From positions 1 to 64,000 of IMG/VR virus record IMGVR_UViG_3300028615_000023: a stretch of 64,000 nt of DNA, one strand, 5' to 3'. The position numbers were made by a program, and so were the translations under genes. The notes beneath the pieces were generated by a model. That model ran no database searches and was not told the origin of the DNA. It worked only from the letters and a program-made list of their open reading frames with translations. Numbering within the stretch: position 1 is the stretch's first letter; each line of letters opens with the position of its first letter. This stretch comes from a virus. Shown here in pieces: positions 37,632 to 48,100 of this stretch.

Positions 37632-38401
37632 TATACATTCCTATATTGAACAATTAAGTCCTCATATGTTTGCACTTCATCACCCGTAGTTATAGTAGTT
37701 CCACTGATAGAGTACTCCGCAACACCTGGAGCCGACGCTACACGATATAAATACATTCCCGGTCCCGATGGGGTACTACGGCGAAGAAGAACTGTTAACG
37801 TATTAAGATCGGGACTATTAGTAATTGTAAACGTATTTCCAGGCTTTGCTCCAGCGGCTTGTTCTATATTCCATACTCCAGTATCCGCACTAGGAGTACT
37901 AACAACCGGAGGGTCAGTATCAGTAAACACGTTTCCTACTATCTGAATTTCTGAAGTGGCAAGTGTTCTATTAAACTTAGTTAATTTCTTAATATCAGCA
38001 TTATTACCAACCCAATTACCACTCGCATCTATAGGATTCGAATCAGTAGGAGTATGTTTATAAACATTATCCTCGAACCATACTAGTGTACTTAGATCGT
38101 CAAGATTATTAGATGGTGCAAAACTTAGAGATTCAGACTTAGCACTATCAAACCCTATACCTAAAGGAATAGCAGCGGATTGCCAGTTGAATCTAGGTTC
38201 ATCAACAGCTACAGAATGACTTTGTAAATCTCTATAAGTGGCACTATCAGTAGAAGCTCTAGTAAACGTTATGTCACCCCTACCTATAGGTAATTTAAGA
38301 TTACCAATTAACGGTGCATAAAAGACAATACTTCTAAAGATAGTTCGAGGCAATCTATTAAGATCAGAGTCAGCTAATAAGTATCCTACAATCGACGGCA
38401 T
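37631..38401 (-). CDS. Probable tail fibre or receptor-contact protein (256 aa)
   Basis: MPSIVGYLLADSDLNRLPRT. The segment RGDITFTRASTDSATYRD resembles the start of many phage lectin-like fibre domains. The C-terminal 90 residues share the EYSISGTTIT module with the 77-aa neighbour. Located among tail-tip genes. Function inferred from sequence style and position. Confidence 0.6.
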   Translation of the reverse strand: MPSIVGYLLADSDLNRLPRTIFRSIVFYAPLIGNLKLPIGRGDITFTRASTDSATYRDLQSHSVAVDEPRFNWQSAAIPLGIGFDSAKSESLSFAPSNNLDDLSTLVWFEDNVYKHTPTDSNPIDASGNWVGNNADIKKLTKFNRTLATSEIQIVGNVFTDTDPPVVSTPSADTGVWNIEQAAGAKPGNTFTITNSPDLNTLTVLLRRSTPSGPGMYLYRVASAPGVAEYSISGTTITTGDEVQTYEDLIVQYRNV

Positions 38402-38410
38402 AGTTAACTC

Positions 38411-39280
38411 CTATACAGAAATAATATCTACTCTATGTTTCGCTTTTGCTTTACTAATATTAACACCTTCACAAGATATAAACTCTACCATTTTCAATAC
38501 AGCATTCGTCCAGTCTACTCCTGTAAAATCGCATGCTATGAATTTACATCTATGAAGTATAGCATCTTTTAAATTTACTCCTCTAAAGGAACAATTAACA
38601 CACTTACGAAGGAACGCTATATTAGCTTCTTCCATATTAACAAAAGAGAAATTAACATCTTTGAACGAAGTAGTAGCTGCACCGAATTTTAATCGTTTAC
38701 AATCTGCTCTACTAAAATCGGACTTATTAAAATCGCTTGCTACAAACAAAGCATCTCGAAGTATAGCTTCTCTGAAATCAGTTCCATGAAACGTAGAACT
38801 AATAAACTTTACATCAGATAAATCAGCAAGCTGAAAATTAACATTAGATGCATCAATCTTTCTTAGGACTATTCCGCATGCTCGAACTGCTTTCATTATG
38901 GAGCCTTTTAATGAAACAGACTCCATACTAAGTCCTGAAAGACTAGACTCTAGAAAATTAGTTTTCTCTAGATTAGCATCATTCAGAATTGTATCTTGTA
39001 TAGAAGATAGTTTGATAGTTGACCCGCTTAAATCAACGCCTTCCATATCACAGTGGGCAAACCTCGCCTTATCTAATATCATATTTTGCATCTGAAGTTT
39101 AGCAAGAGATACGCGCCTTAACTTCAAACCTATGCAACTTAATCCATTGAACGGATCAGTGAACTTAACATCTTCAAACAGTAACTCTTTTGGAGACAAC
39201 TCATTGAGCGAAGAAATGAGATCATTAGCTTTCTCACTTAACACTCTTTTGTTGCCATCACTATCAAATATATAATACAT
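38411..39280 (-). CDS. Pentapeptide-repeat protein in the tail module
   Basis: 289 aa, almost entirely pentapeptide repeats of the A(D/N)Lxx type, for example LDKARFAHCDMEGVDLSGST near 75 and ADLSDVKFISSTFHGTDF near 155. These fold into a right-handed square beta-helix. Known roles include DNA mimicry and gyrase protection (MfpA, Qnr), but many are structural. Its place between the tip protein and fibre genes favours a virion or host-contact role. Many cysteines occur in the repeats. Confidence 0.8.
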   Translation of the reverse strand: MYYIFDSDGNKRVLSEKANDLISSLNELSPKELLFEDVKFTDPFNGLSCIGLKLRRVSLAKLQMQNMILDKARFAHCDMEGVDLSGSTIKLSSIQDTILNDANLEKTNFLESSLSGLSMESVSLKGSIMKAVRACGIVLRKIDASNVNFQLADLSDVKFISSTFHGTDFREAILRDALFVASDFNKSDFSRADCKRLKFGAATTSFKDVNFSFVNMEEANIAFLRKCVNCSFRGVNLKDAILHRCKFIACDFTGVDWTNAVLKMVEFISCEGVNISKAKAKHRVDIISV

Positions 39281-39500
39281 TATTGATTTTCTTTCTTTAA
39301 AAGTTTCTTTCTTCTAACATCGACTCTATCAATAATTCGTCGCTCCTGAATATCCTTCCAGTCCTCTTCATCAATATCTTGACCAACTAACAAAAAGGCT
39401 CGTTTATCGTCTTGGATGGATCTTGATCACCTGACATAACAACAGTTCCCTTTAACATTCCAGTAATATGATCGTATAGTACAATTTTCTTTTCTCTCAT
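39280..39500 (-). pseudogene. Frameshifted 73-codon gene after the tip protein
   Basis: ATG at 39500 begins MREKKIVLYDHITGMLKG, and the frame ends at TAG (39389-39387) after 37 codons. In the -1 frame, coding resumes with FLLVGQDIDEEDWKDIQERR to TAA at 39280, overlapping the next ATG as TAATG. The junction has a run of five T (TTTTTG), where a -1 slip would restore the frame. Overlapping stop/start and coding character of the second half argue for a single gene. Indel, sequencing error or programmed slip remain possible. Confidence 0.55.
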
Positions 39501-39511
39501 TGATCTGTCCT

Positions 39512-42500
39512 TTACTTCTTCAATTCGATGGCCTGTAACCGTACATTGTTCGCACTCGTGCCAGATGCACCACCGGTAAACAACTTTGAATACATTCTAT
39601 AAGTATGCGATGCAGCCGTGGGTGTATCAATATGCTGACATAGAACCTGAACCTCTTCACTATCGGCTGGGCTATAGTGCATCGCGGTATCCATCAAAGT
39701 CCCCTGACCAGTATCAGCAGTTCCACCCCGTCTCAATTCAAAACCTAACTCCGCATCACCGTTTGCAGGCCACATAACAGCTTTTGCAATAATTAAAACA
39801 GGTTCGCCAGTGGTTGTTATTGTTACTTCCCCAATATCCGTTCCGTCCGAGCCTTCTTGTAACGTATCATTCGTATAAGACTGGAAAGCTGTGGTCGCAT
39901 CATCAGCAATCTTACCTGTTGTAACTTGAAGGTCATCAATCTTAGCTGTTTTAATTGACGCATTGTTAATATGTATAGTATCAACAAGAGCATTCTCAAT
40001 CTGCGCAGCTACAGTAATAACTGCAATATCTGTTCTTAACTCACTACCAGTAATAGTATTTGCTTCGATCTCTGTAGCTGAGACAGCGCCCGTATCAATC
40101 TTACCTGCTACAACTTGTGCTGTTCCTATTGTTCTAGCTATGATTTCACTTGTAGCAATATCTTCTTCACGAATTGTTCTGAATGAGATTTTAGATGTAG
40201 TTACTGCGCTACCATCTAACTTAAGATTCTCTACAGCAAAATCAGCAATCTCAGATGTATCAACTGCTTCTGCAAAAATCTTAAGTTGAGTAATAGAATC
40301 ATCGACTAATTCAGCAGTATCAACACCCGCTGTAGTTGCGCTTACTCCAGTAGTATATGAACCTGTTACTCCATTTACTTTAACAGCACGTATACGATAC
40401 CACTTAGTAACTCCTCTACCAACCTGCTCATCAACATAACTAAGTCCATCAATAAAAGCTAAAGTTACTACTCCAATTGAAAAACCGGAATCATCTGCAC
40501 GCTGCACTTCATAACCTGCAAGTTCAAAATAAGCTTCAGGATTCAAGTTCCATGAAAGACCAATTGCAGTTATAAAACCTGTAGCTGATAAACCTGTAGG
40601 TGTAGCCGGAGGGTCAGCACTGGTTACGTCACTATCCTCAACTCCTGTTAATGTTGCTCCGGTTCCTGAATCAATCCATGCGCTTTGGTTTCCAGTATAG
40701 TCAACACTTCTAGCTCTTGCCCATATTTCCGTATCAATAGATTCTAATGGTAATAAATATGATTTCCTAACTACAAGTGTTCCACTAGGAGATTGATCAG
40801 AAACAGCAGAAACTCTATCTGATTTAACTAATGTTCCGCCTATAGAACCTCTTCTTAACTCAATATCAACTCCACCGAAATCAGCAGCTAAAGGTGCGGT
40901 TAAATCAATCTGAACTTCCACAGATTTAAACTCAGCTTCAATCGAAACAGTAGTAGGAGCAGCCGGAGCACTAGTATCTCCAACAGTAGTTATACTTTTT
41001 TCCCATCTGCCAACAGTTCTAAATTGTCCGGATCTAGATACAGGAGTAAATCTATAATTAAAAGTCTCTCCTGAATTAGTACTAAGAATATCGTGAGTAG
41101 TCCCTCCAGCAGTGAATAAGTGAATCCATGCACCATCATTATCTTCCTCAGATACTTCTACCCTAAAACCACCATATTCCCCAACATCCTCCCACTCCAC
41201 TTCATATTCACTTGTATTATCAGGATTAACATTCCATGCTTCAGTAACAGTTGCTATCTTAGTGCTTTCTACATAATCTCCAATACTTCTCTCTTGTCCA
41301 ACTCCGGTACCAGCTACTATCCTAATAGTCGAACCATTATAATAATCATCAACTCCAGCAGCATCACTATCTAATGTAATAGTATTTGAAGCTCCAGCCT
41401 GAGCAGTACCAGCTTCAATAAGTGGACCAGGAGTTACTGAAAAAAGTAGATTAGTTCTAGTTGATCCATCAACATTAATAACAACTTCCTCTGTAACAGC
41501 AACATCTCGTAAAGGAGTCGGTAATTCAGGAATAAGAGAAAATGATCTACGTTGAGATTTTGAAGGAAGTATTTCCTGAGTATAAACATTAGGAACATAT
41601 TCACTAACTAATAATTTGAACTGACCTTGTTCATCAGGTCCTTCTATTTCCTTAACTCTTACGTCAACAACATGATTATTTTGTTCACCTAATACCCATA
41701 TCGCACCACCCTTAGGGGTTTTAGTAAATGAAGAAATATTAACTTCCGTCCACGTTCCTGAACCGGTTAGTACCGTATGAGACTCAACGCTAGTATCATT
41801 CTCTTCTTGATGATATATAGTTAATATATAAGTTTTAGCAGGATCAAGTGTAACTGTAATCCCAAGACTTAACTTATTAGATGTTGCCGCTCCGTTCTGG
41901 ACAAAACCATTCCATCCACGTTTATTATTCGTCGTCGGATAAGTAAGTTGATGAATATCAAACGGTTCAGAAATAGCAGCATTCATTGGAGTCTTAAACG
42001 TCCAATGTCTCCTTACTAGAGCAGACTTCTTAACTTCATACATCAACTCTCTATACACATTAGATGGTCGAGTTAATGTTCTATATGTTCTTCTCCCTGG
42101 ATTTAAAGGTTCAAGTAAAGCACTAGTCTGATCACCTGGATCGGTTAATATTCCAGTATCAATAAAGTCCCGAACAGAAGTTAAGTAATCATCATCTTCA
42201 TTTTTAAAATCACCTGCAAATGCATTATAGGTTTCTTCTCTTCCTATTTCAGTTTCCAAGCTAGAGGCAATCATATTAGTTCCTCCAGCATACGGAAACC
42301 CCGGTGTTCCGGCCTTATCTACAACTAATTTCCATTGGCCACCGGACGGAAATATTACACCTCTACCTTCAGCAGCAACGGTTTTAATAATATCCCAACC
42401 GTTACCATTTTCATTTAGTAGGAAATCACACCTATCTCGTTTCTCTTGTGGATCACCTGGGAATCCATCAGTCAATTCATCCCAATAATTAGCTGCGTCA

Positions 42501-43756
42501 AGGAATGATTGTTTATGTATCTCATCGGCTTCTATTCTATGACCTAACCCAACTTCATCATGAGTTAATAGATCCCTAATAATCCATGATCTATTATCTG
42601 TAAATTGCAGCGTTTCACTGGCACCATTCCAAACATTAGCATGTTTACCTTGGGATAAAGCACTAACACGTAGGTTTTGTAAGCTTCTAACTTGATCACC
42701 TGGAATGTTCTTAACTGCCAAAAGTGCAAAGTTATCATAAGTTTCTGTACGAAACTGTATTTCAATAACATTATAAAGAACAGCATCTCCTACAGCAGTG
42801 GAACGATCATTAAGAGCAGTGATTCTAATATCCCATTTATCAGTATTAGGAAGATCAAGTTCATAAGTAAAATAAAACGCAGCTTGGCTTTTCTTTTTAA
42901 TAGTTAAGTTAGCTTCAGCAGTTACCCAACTACCTCCACCGTTAGGCTTATGCTCAATCTTATATTCATATTTCGCAGCGGCGCGGCCACCATCACCCTT
43001 ATTTCTAAAGATACCTGTAGGCCAACCAAATACTAACCTAACTCTATCAACAGAACTACTTTGCGTAGTATAGATTATTGGAGTACCTTCAGTAGCAGGG
43101 TCCTCAGGTTCAGGTATGGAACGATTATCATGAAAAGCATTCTTAACTTCATCGAACCCAGGGATTAAGGTATTTGCTCCCGCACCTAATCTTACTTCAG
43201 TAGTAACTCCTTCAAAGTTACTTAAGTCTTTATTGTTAATCTGAATGTCAGTAATAGATTCGTAACCATCACCTCCTGTATTCCCCATAAAATACAGCAT
43301 ATCAGCGACCATACCATCGCCTTCAGGTTTAGTCTTAATATCTGAACCTATTACTAATCCAAAAATTCTTCGTGTACCCCAATGTGTAAATAAAGGAGTG
43401 CCTTCTTGAGTAGTGTTCTCAAGTCCGGCAATACCATGAACTTCTTTTCTATTATTAAGATTTGGTGTATTAGGAGTAGGTTGCATTGTCAGGCTAATAA
43501 TAGCCATAACAAGAGACAACACCACAGAAATAATAGCAAAGATAACCTTAGCTTCTACAAATAAATCAATCTTATCATTCTTAGTAGGAACAAAAGGTTT
43601 CCAATCATCTAACGGATCACCATTTACAAGTACCTTAATAATACCATTGGCTTGCTCACCGAACATATCACCTAAGGACTTGCCGTTATTATTAAATGAG
43701 TGGCGTTCAACGTCGCCATCGGGTGTATGAACTCTTAATAACATTCTTCTATCCAC
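39512..43756 (-). CDS. J-like tail tip / host specificity protein
   Basis: 1414 aa, the second largest structural size class here. An N-terminal beta-grasp-like part is followed by a hydrophobic stretch near 70 to 92 (VIFAIISVVLSLVMAIISL), as in lambda J and GTA gp15 relatives. The middle carries the tip-scaffold domains, with fibronectin type III-like repeats between about 850 and 1170 (GEYGGFRVEVSEEDNDGAW; PATPTGLSATGF). The C-terminal 200 residues have repeated short helices (TSEIADFAVENLKL) and a final beta domain. It sits in the order tape measure, DUF2460, DUF2163, NlpC, tip, as in GTA and lambda-like tails. The C-terminus probably contacts the receptor. Confidence 0.85.
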   Translation of the reverse strand: MDRRMLLRVHTPDGDVERHSFNNNGKSLGDMFGEQANGIIKVLVNGDPLDDWKPFVPTKNDKIDLFVEAKVIFAIISVVLSLVMAIISLTMQPTPNTPNLNNRKEVHGIAGLENTTQEGTPLFTHWGTRRIFGLVIGSDIKTKPEGDGMVADMLYFMGNTGGDGYESITDIQINNKDLSNFEGVTTEVRLGAGANTLIPGFDEVKNAFHDNRSIPEPEDPATEGTPIIYTTQSSSVDRVRLVFGWPTGIFRNKGDGGRAAAKYEYKIEHKPNGGGSWVTAEANLTIKKKSQAAFYFTYELDLPNTDKWDIRITALNDRSTAVGDAVLYNVIEIQFRTETYDNFALLAVKNIPGDQVRSLQNLRVSALSQGKHANVWNGASETLQFTDNRSWIIRDLLTHDEVGLGHRIEADEIHKQSFLDAANYWDELTDGFPGDPQEKRDRCDFLLNENGNGWDIIKTVAAEGRGVIFPSGGQWKLVVDKAGTPGFPYAGGTNMIASSLETEIGREETYNAFAGDFKNEDDDYLTSVRDFIDTGILTDPGDQTSALLEPLNPGRRTYRTLTRPSNVYRELMYEVKKSALVRRHWTFKTPMNAAISEPFDIHQLTYPTTNNKRGWNGFVQNGAATSNKLSLGITVTLDPAKTYILTIYHQEENDTSVESHTVLTGSGTWTEVNISSFTKTPKGGAIWVLGEQNNHVVDVRVKEIEGPDEQGQFKLLVSEYVPNVYTQEILPSKSQRRSFSLIPELPTPLRDVAVTEEVVINVDGSTRTNLLFSVTPGPLIEAGTAQAGASNTITLDSDAAGVDDYYNGSTIRIVAGTGVGQERSIGDYVESTKIATVTEAWNVNPDNTSEYEVEWEDVGEYGGFRVEVSEEDNDGAWIHLFTAGGTTHDILSTNSGETFNYRFTPVSRSGQFRTVGRWEKSITTVGDTSAPAAPTTVSIEAEFKSVEVQIDLTAPLAADFGGVDIELRRGSIGGTLVKSDRVSAVSDQSPSGTLVVRKSYLLPLESIDTEIWARARSVDYTGNQSAWIDSGTGATLTGVEDSDVTSADPPATPTGLSATGFITAIGLSWNLNPEAYFELAGYEVQRADDSGFSIGVVTLAFIDGLSYVDEQVGRGVTKWYRIRAVKVNGVTGSYTTGVSATTAGVDTAELVDDSITQLKIFAEAVDTSEIADFAVENLKLDGSAVTTSKISFRTIREEDIATSEIIARTIGTAQVVAGKIDTGAVSATEIEANTITGSELRTDIAVITVAAQIENALVDTIHINNASIKTAKIDDLQVTTGKIADDATTAFQSYTNDTLQEGSDGTDIGEVTITTTGEPVLIIAKAVMWPANGDAELGFELRRGGTADTGQGTLMDTAMHYSPADSEEVQVLCQHIDTPTAASHTYRMYSKLFTGGASGTSANNVRLQAIELKK

Positions 43757-44136
43757 CTATGTCTGAACACACGAATCTTAAATTGCTCGATTAGCGCATC
43801 GTCGCCAATAGCAATACCTGTATGCAAATCACTTTGATAAATCTTAGTTCCTTGAATAACAATTGCAAGATGAAACTTAGGTCCATAACCATACCTATAT
43901 CTATACATATTAACATCTAAGAATCTAGGATGATCACGACCCGCATCTATATCAGGTTTTACATTCTTGACATACCGTCTTTTAATGTTACCAAAAGACG
44001 ACTTAGCAGACGGAAAGCCAAACCGCACAAATAAATCACGTACAGCACCATAGCAGTCAAACTCACTATGAGGTTTACCACGCATTGACTCCATGTATGC
44101 AATGATTTCTTTCTTAAGTTCATCAGTTATAACCAT
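43735..44136 (-). CDS. NlpC/P60-family tail-tip peptidase
   Basis: 133 aa. FDCYGAVRDLF near 26 supplies the catalytic Cys, and FHLAIVIQG near 94 the catalytic His, the normal NlpC/P60 arrangement. Corresponds to lambda gpK or GTA gp14, thought to cleave peptidoglycan during DNA entry or act in tip assembly. Overlaps the tip gene and follows the DUF2163-like gene by a one-base overlap. Confidence 0.85.
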   Translation of the reverse strand: MVITDELKKEIIAYMESMRGKPHSEFDCYGAVRDLFVRFGFPSAKSSFGNIKRRYVKNVKPDIDAGRDHPRFLDVNMYRYRYGYGPKFHLAIVIQGTKIYQSDLHTGIAIGDDALIEQFKIRVFRHRWIEECY

Positions 44137-44642
44137 TAGAATATCCTTATACCGGATTTTACTATTCCAGGTAAATTCTTAACAAGTGCTACCTGCTTAG
44201 GTAACTTATCTCGTACTCCAATGTCTTTAGTGACTGTTACAGAAGCTACTTGTCTATTAGCTCTTATTCCTTTGATCTTATATTTCATAGACCAAAAGTT
44301 AGTAAGTGTAGCTAATAAATCCTTATGCAATAATTGAAGAAGTATTTCATTCTCAGTAATATCTAGTTCCTCAATATAATCTTCTGCAACACCTCCAATA
44401 TTAGATATTGTGACTGTCGCGCTAGGAAGTGACATTGTATTTGTTAACTTAACTTTTCCCCATGCCATACGAACTGGATCATATGTATTTCCATTAAATG
44501 AAAAGGAATCCTCAACATCAGCCCAATATTCATAAGTCGGAATATCGGGATCAATTGTTATTCTAACAGTCTTAATAAAGACACCTCCAGCCCATGTTCT
44601 ATTAAGTTTATCAATATAGTCAGCATCTAAAGTACGTGCCAT
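44136..44642 (-). CDS. DUF2163/gpL-like minor tail protein
   Basis: 168 aa (MARTLDADYIDKLNRTWAGG). The beta-rich middle with WADVEDSFSFNGNTYDP resembles minor tail proteins of the DUF2163/DUF1833 and lambda gpL group. Position between DUF2460-like and NlpC genes supports this. In lambda, gpL binds an iron-sulphur cluster, but no matching Cys set is visible here. Confidence 0.65.
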   Translation of the reverse strand: MARTLDADYIDKLNRTWAGGVFIKTVRITIDPDIPTYEYWADVEDSFSFNGNTYDPVRMAWGKVKLTNTMSLPSATVTISNIGGVAEDYIEELDITENEILLQLLHKDLLATLTNFWSMKYKIKGIRANRQVASVTVTKDIGVRDKLPKQVALVKNLPGIVKSGIRIF

Positions 44643-44643
44643 G

Positions 44644-45198
44644 TTACACCTGAGGAGTTTCTTCTAAAATAATACCACTTTCACTGTAGCTTTTAAATTG
44701 ATCAGCTATTTCAAACATAGCTTCTCCTTCATGAGCAATAACTACAGGAAACTCCATCCAATATTCAGCTTCTAAAACTACATCCGCGCCTGGAGCCGCA
44801 TCAAAAGTTAATGATCCAGTCGATTCTACTAAAGTCCATCCACCTTGTATATTCCCATCTTCATAAACAATAAGTGTAGGCTTTATTATGTTTCGGTTTG
44901 GTAATAACCACTGTGTTCTAGTTCCATCCCCTATACCAAATGGTTGTTTGCTAGACATACGACCAAACTGGCCGCCATCAAACCAAAATACTGTATCCCC
45001 TTGATGCAATCGAAAGAAATATAAAGCATCTTCCATCTCTTCCTTATTATCTCTTTCGAAATCAAACAAGAACCTAGCAACGTCTCTTTCCCTAACTCGT
45101 CTATGCTTTTTAAAAGCTCCTCCCATATCATCTCTTAAAGTTAATGATTGAGGAATTAAACGAGGAGGAATTGTAATAGTAGGAACCCAACCTATCAT
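44644..45198 (-). CDS. DUF2460/gpM-like minor tail protein
   Basis: 184 aa with the sequence pattern of tail-tip DUF2460 proteins: GDTVFWFDGGQFG, PFGIGDGTRTQWLLP (GDGxxTxF-like), and SLTFDAAPGADVVLEAEY. GTA gp12 and lambda gpM occupy the same place after the tape measure. It probably forms the ring joining tube and tip. Confidence 0.75.
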   Translation of the reverse strand: MIGWVPTITIPPRLIPQSLTLRDDMGGAFKKHRRVRERDVARFLFDFERDNKEEMEDALYFFRLHQGDTVFWFDGGQFGRMSSKQPFGIGDGTRTQWLLPNRNIIKPTLIVYEDGNIQGGWTLVESTGSLTFDAAPGADVVLEAEYWMEFPVVIAHEGEAMFEIADQFKSYSESGIILEETPQV

Positions 45199-48100
45199 GA
45201 TTCCATCTCCCTTCTAACTTCTCTTCTTATGATAGTATCATCACGGAAACCCTTAGCTACAATCCGCGTCATACGATCATCCTCATCCTCGAATAATGTC
45301 TGCCTATCAATTCTATTGATAACTGTTAGTTCAATTACAGTAGGCTGACTTCTATCTCTAAACATATTAGGATTAGTAAATGTAACTGGAATGCTCCTGT
45401 TATCAGGCAAAGGAACAGCCGCTTCAGTTTGGAAATTTTCACTTATTAATGTTGGTCTAGTACTAACACCTCCCTTAGCAGCTTTCGGCTTTTTTAATAA
45501 AGAACCTGCTATAGCAGCAGAACTTGAAGCACTTTGCGCAGCTCCTAATACTCCCTGTATCTTATTAAAGTTAGCTTGCTGCTTTTGAAAGTCTAACTGA
45601 GCTAGTCCTAAACTAGTTAAGTTTTGAATTCCCTGAACAACACTATTAATACCACGACCTAATATTTGAGTTTGATTTTGAAAGAATCCAGAGATAGCAC
45701 TTACCGCACTATCCCACGCACTTTTGATATTAGTAAATAAGTCACTAAACCAACCTCCAATAGAATCAGTTATTCGGTCCCATATAGAACCTTGCTGCGC
45801 TGTTTGTTGTCCTATAGTTTGCTGAATTACTTGTTGAGTTTGTTGACAACACTGAACAGCAGCAGAACCGGCTCCTGCACCGGCACCTCCAGGAATGTTA
45901 GGAATACCAGGAGTAGTAGGAGCTAATACAGTTCCTTGTCCAACAGTAGGTTGTTGTGTTTGCTGTTGTGTTGCACTAGGAGTTACGTTTCCTAGTACTA
46001 AATCAATAAACCTATCGAAGAAATCTCCTATAGAAGTTGACTGTCGAATAATAGTTTTTAAATGTTCAAAGAAAGTTTCGATACCTATTAACTCAATAAG
46101 AAGTCTTGCAGCCATATCAGAGATGATTCTGACAACGCTATGGCCCCAACCCCTTATGAAATCTTCAAAGCTAGTAAATTGTCCAGTTAACGTATTAAAT
46201 AGAACATCAGCAACAGTGTTTTGAATATTACGAGCCATCTGTTCGCCAACTTCCTGAATGAACTTGGACATATCACTAAACTTATTTTTAACCTGCTGTA
46301 CTTGATGATCCCTAATAAACTCAATATTAGCGATTGCTTTCTTAACTTTTTCAGTCATTGCCGGTGCGGCTGCGCCAGTACGTTCTAGAGTTAAGTTAAG
46401 CTCCGCAATTTCCTCTCTAGCTTCTTCATTTATTTTCTTAATTTGTAGAGCTTGATCTATTTCATCTTCAGTAGCTCCTTTTTGCAGCATGCTTCTTCTT
46501 ATTAATATATTCTCAATTTCTTTTTGTAAGTCCTTCTGCTTTTCATTAATATCTGCTACAGCTTCAGCCGCTTTTATAGCAGCCTCATCACGAGCTTCCT
46601 GAGCCGCAGTGGCTTTCTCAAGTAATTCAGCACTCCGCTCTAGTTCTCTATTCCTTTTTTCAAGAGCATCGAACGCAGCTATTACAGCGTCACGTTCCTT
46701 ATTAAGTGAAATAGTAAAAGCATCAATTCTACCTTGCGCGAATTCTGTTATCTCACCTTGTTCTGCGAATGCTTCAGTTAACTCCTCAGTTAATTTAGCA
46801 ATATCCTGATTTAGTTTAAATATAAGTGCTGCTCTACTTCCTTCAGTTGCCTCTAACAATTGAGCTTGAAAATTCGTAGCTTGACTTCTTAAGTTATCAA
46901 TAAGAGCTTCAACCTGATCATTAATATCTTCTAAATTCTGTACTCCAGATAAACCTAATTTTTCTATAGCCTCTTCATTTTTCTTAACAAGTTCTTCGGT
47001 TTCCTTTGCTGCCCTATTAAGTTTCTCTTGCTGTTCTCTTAAAGCACGTATTCTCTTAACTTCAGGATTATTAGCAAGCTCTTGTTCTAATTCACGTCTT
47101 CTCTGTCTAATAACTTGAAGTTGTCTTCTTAAATCTCTAAGTCTCTTATCAGGAAGAGTCGAACCTCCACCTGCAAAATCAAATGAAGCAGCTTCTTCTT
47201 CTAATTCCCTAAATCTCTGATTTATCTCATCCGCAACTCTACTAGCTTCATTATTAAGTTCATTTAAGCTCTCCAATTGTCCTTCAACGGAATTTCTCTG
47301 AATAAGTTCTAATGCTATCCAACCTGCCCCAACAGTAGCTAGAATAGGAACAATACCAGCAAGCACCGTTCCCATAATACTAAGAGCAGGAGCCACAAGC
47401 TTAATTCCAATTACTAATTGAGATACACCTATCAATACAGGACCAAGCGCAGCGGCTAATGATCCGGTAATTCCTATAGTCTGCAATGCCGTTTCATTGA
47501 AGTTACCGATCATTCTTATTACCTTAGTTAAGGTCACAGATATCTTATTTAGACCCTCCTCATTAGCTTCGACAATACGTCTATTTAATTCAGTCCAAGC
47601 AGACTGTAACTCAACTAGTCTACCTTGTAGACCTTCCATCTGAATTGATTCAATCTTCTGAGCAACTTCTCCTATTTCGAGAAGTTTGTCTGTCATCTCC
47701 TGAATACTATCAGCACCTTGTAATGCCAATGCCTGAATAGCTGATACTTGCCGTGTACCAAATAAGTTAGCAAGTGCGCTAATAGCAGCGGTAGAACCTA
47801 AGTCGAATTGTTCAATCTGTCTTATAACATCAGCTAAACTACTAATCCTCCCCTCAGCTACTACACTCTCCAAACCGAACTGCTGTAAAGATTTAGTAGC
47901 GTCATTAGACTTATTACCTAAATCACCAGCCGCACGAGCTAGCCTTAATAATACTTGTCTTAGAATTCTACCGGCCTGACCTCCCTGAATACCAGCGTTA
48001 CCTAATGCACCTAAAACTGAAACGACTTCTTCGAAATCAATACCAGCCGAACGTGCTTGTGGACCAACAAACTTAAATGATTGTCCCAAGTCAGTCAGAC

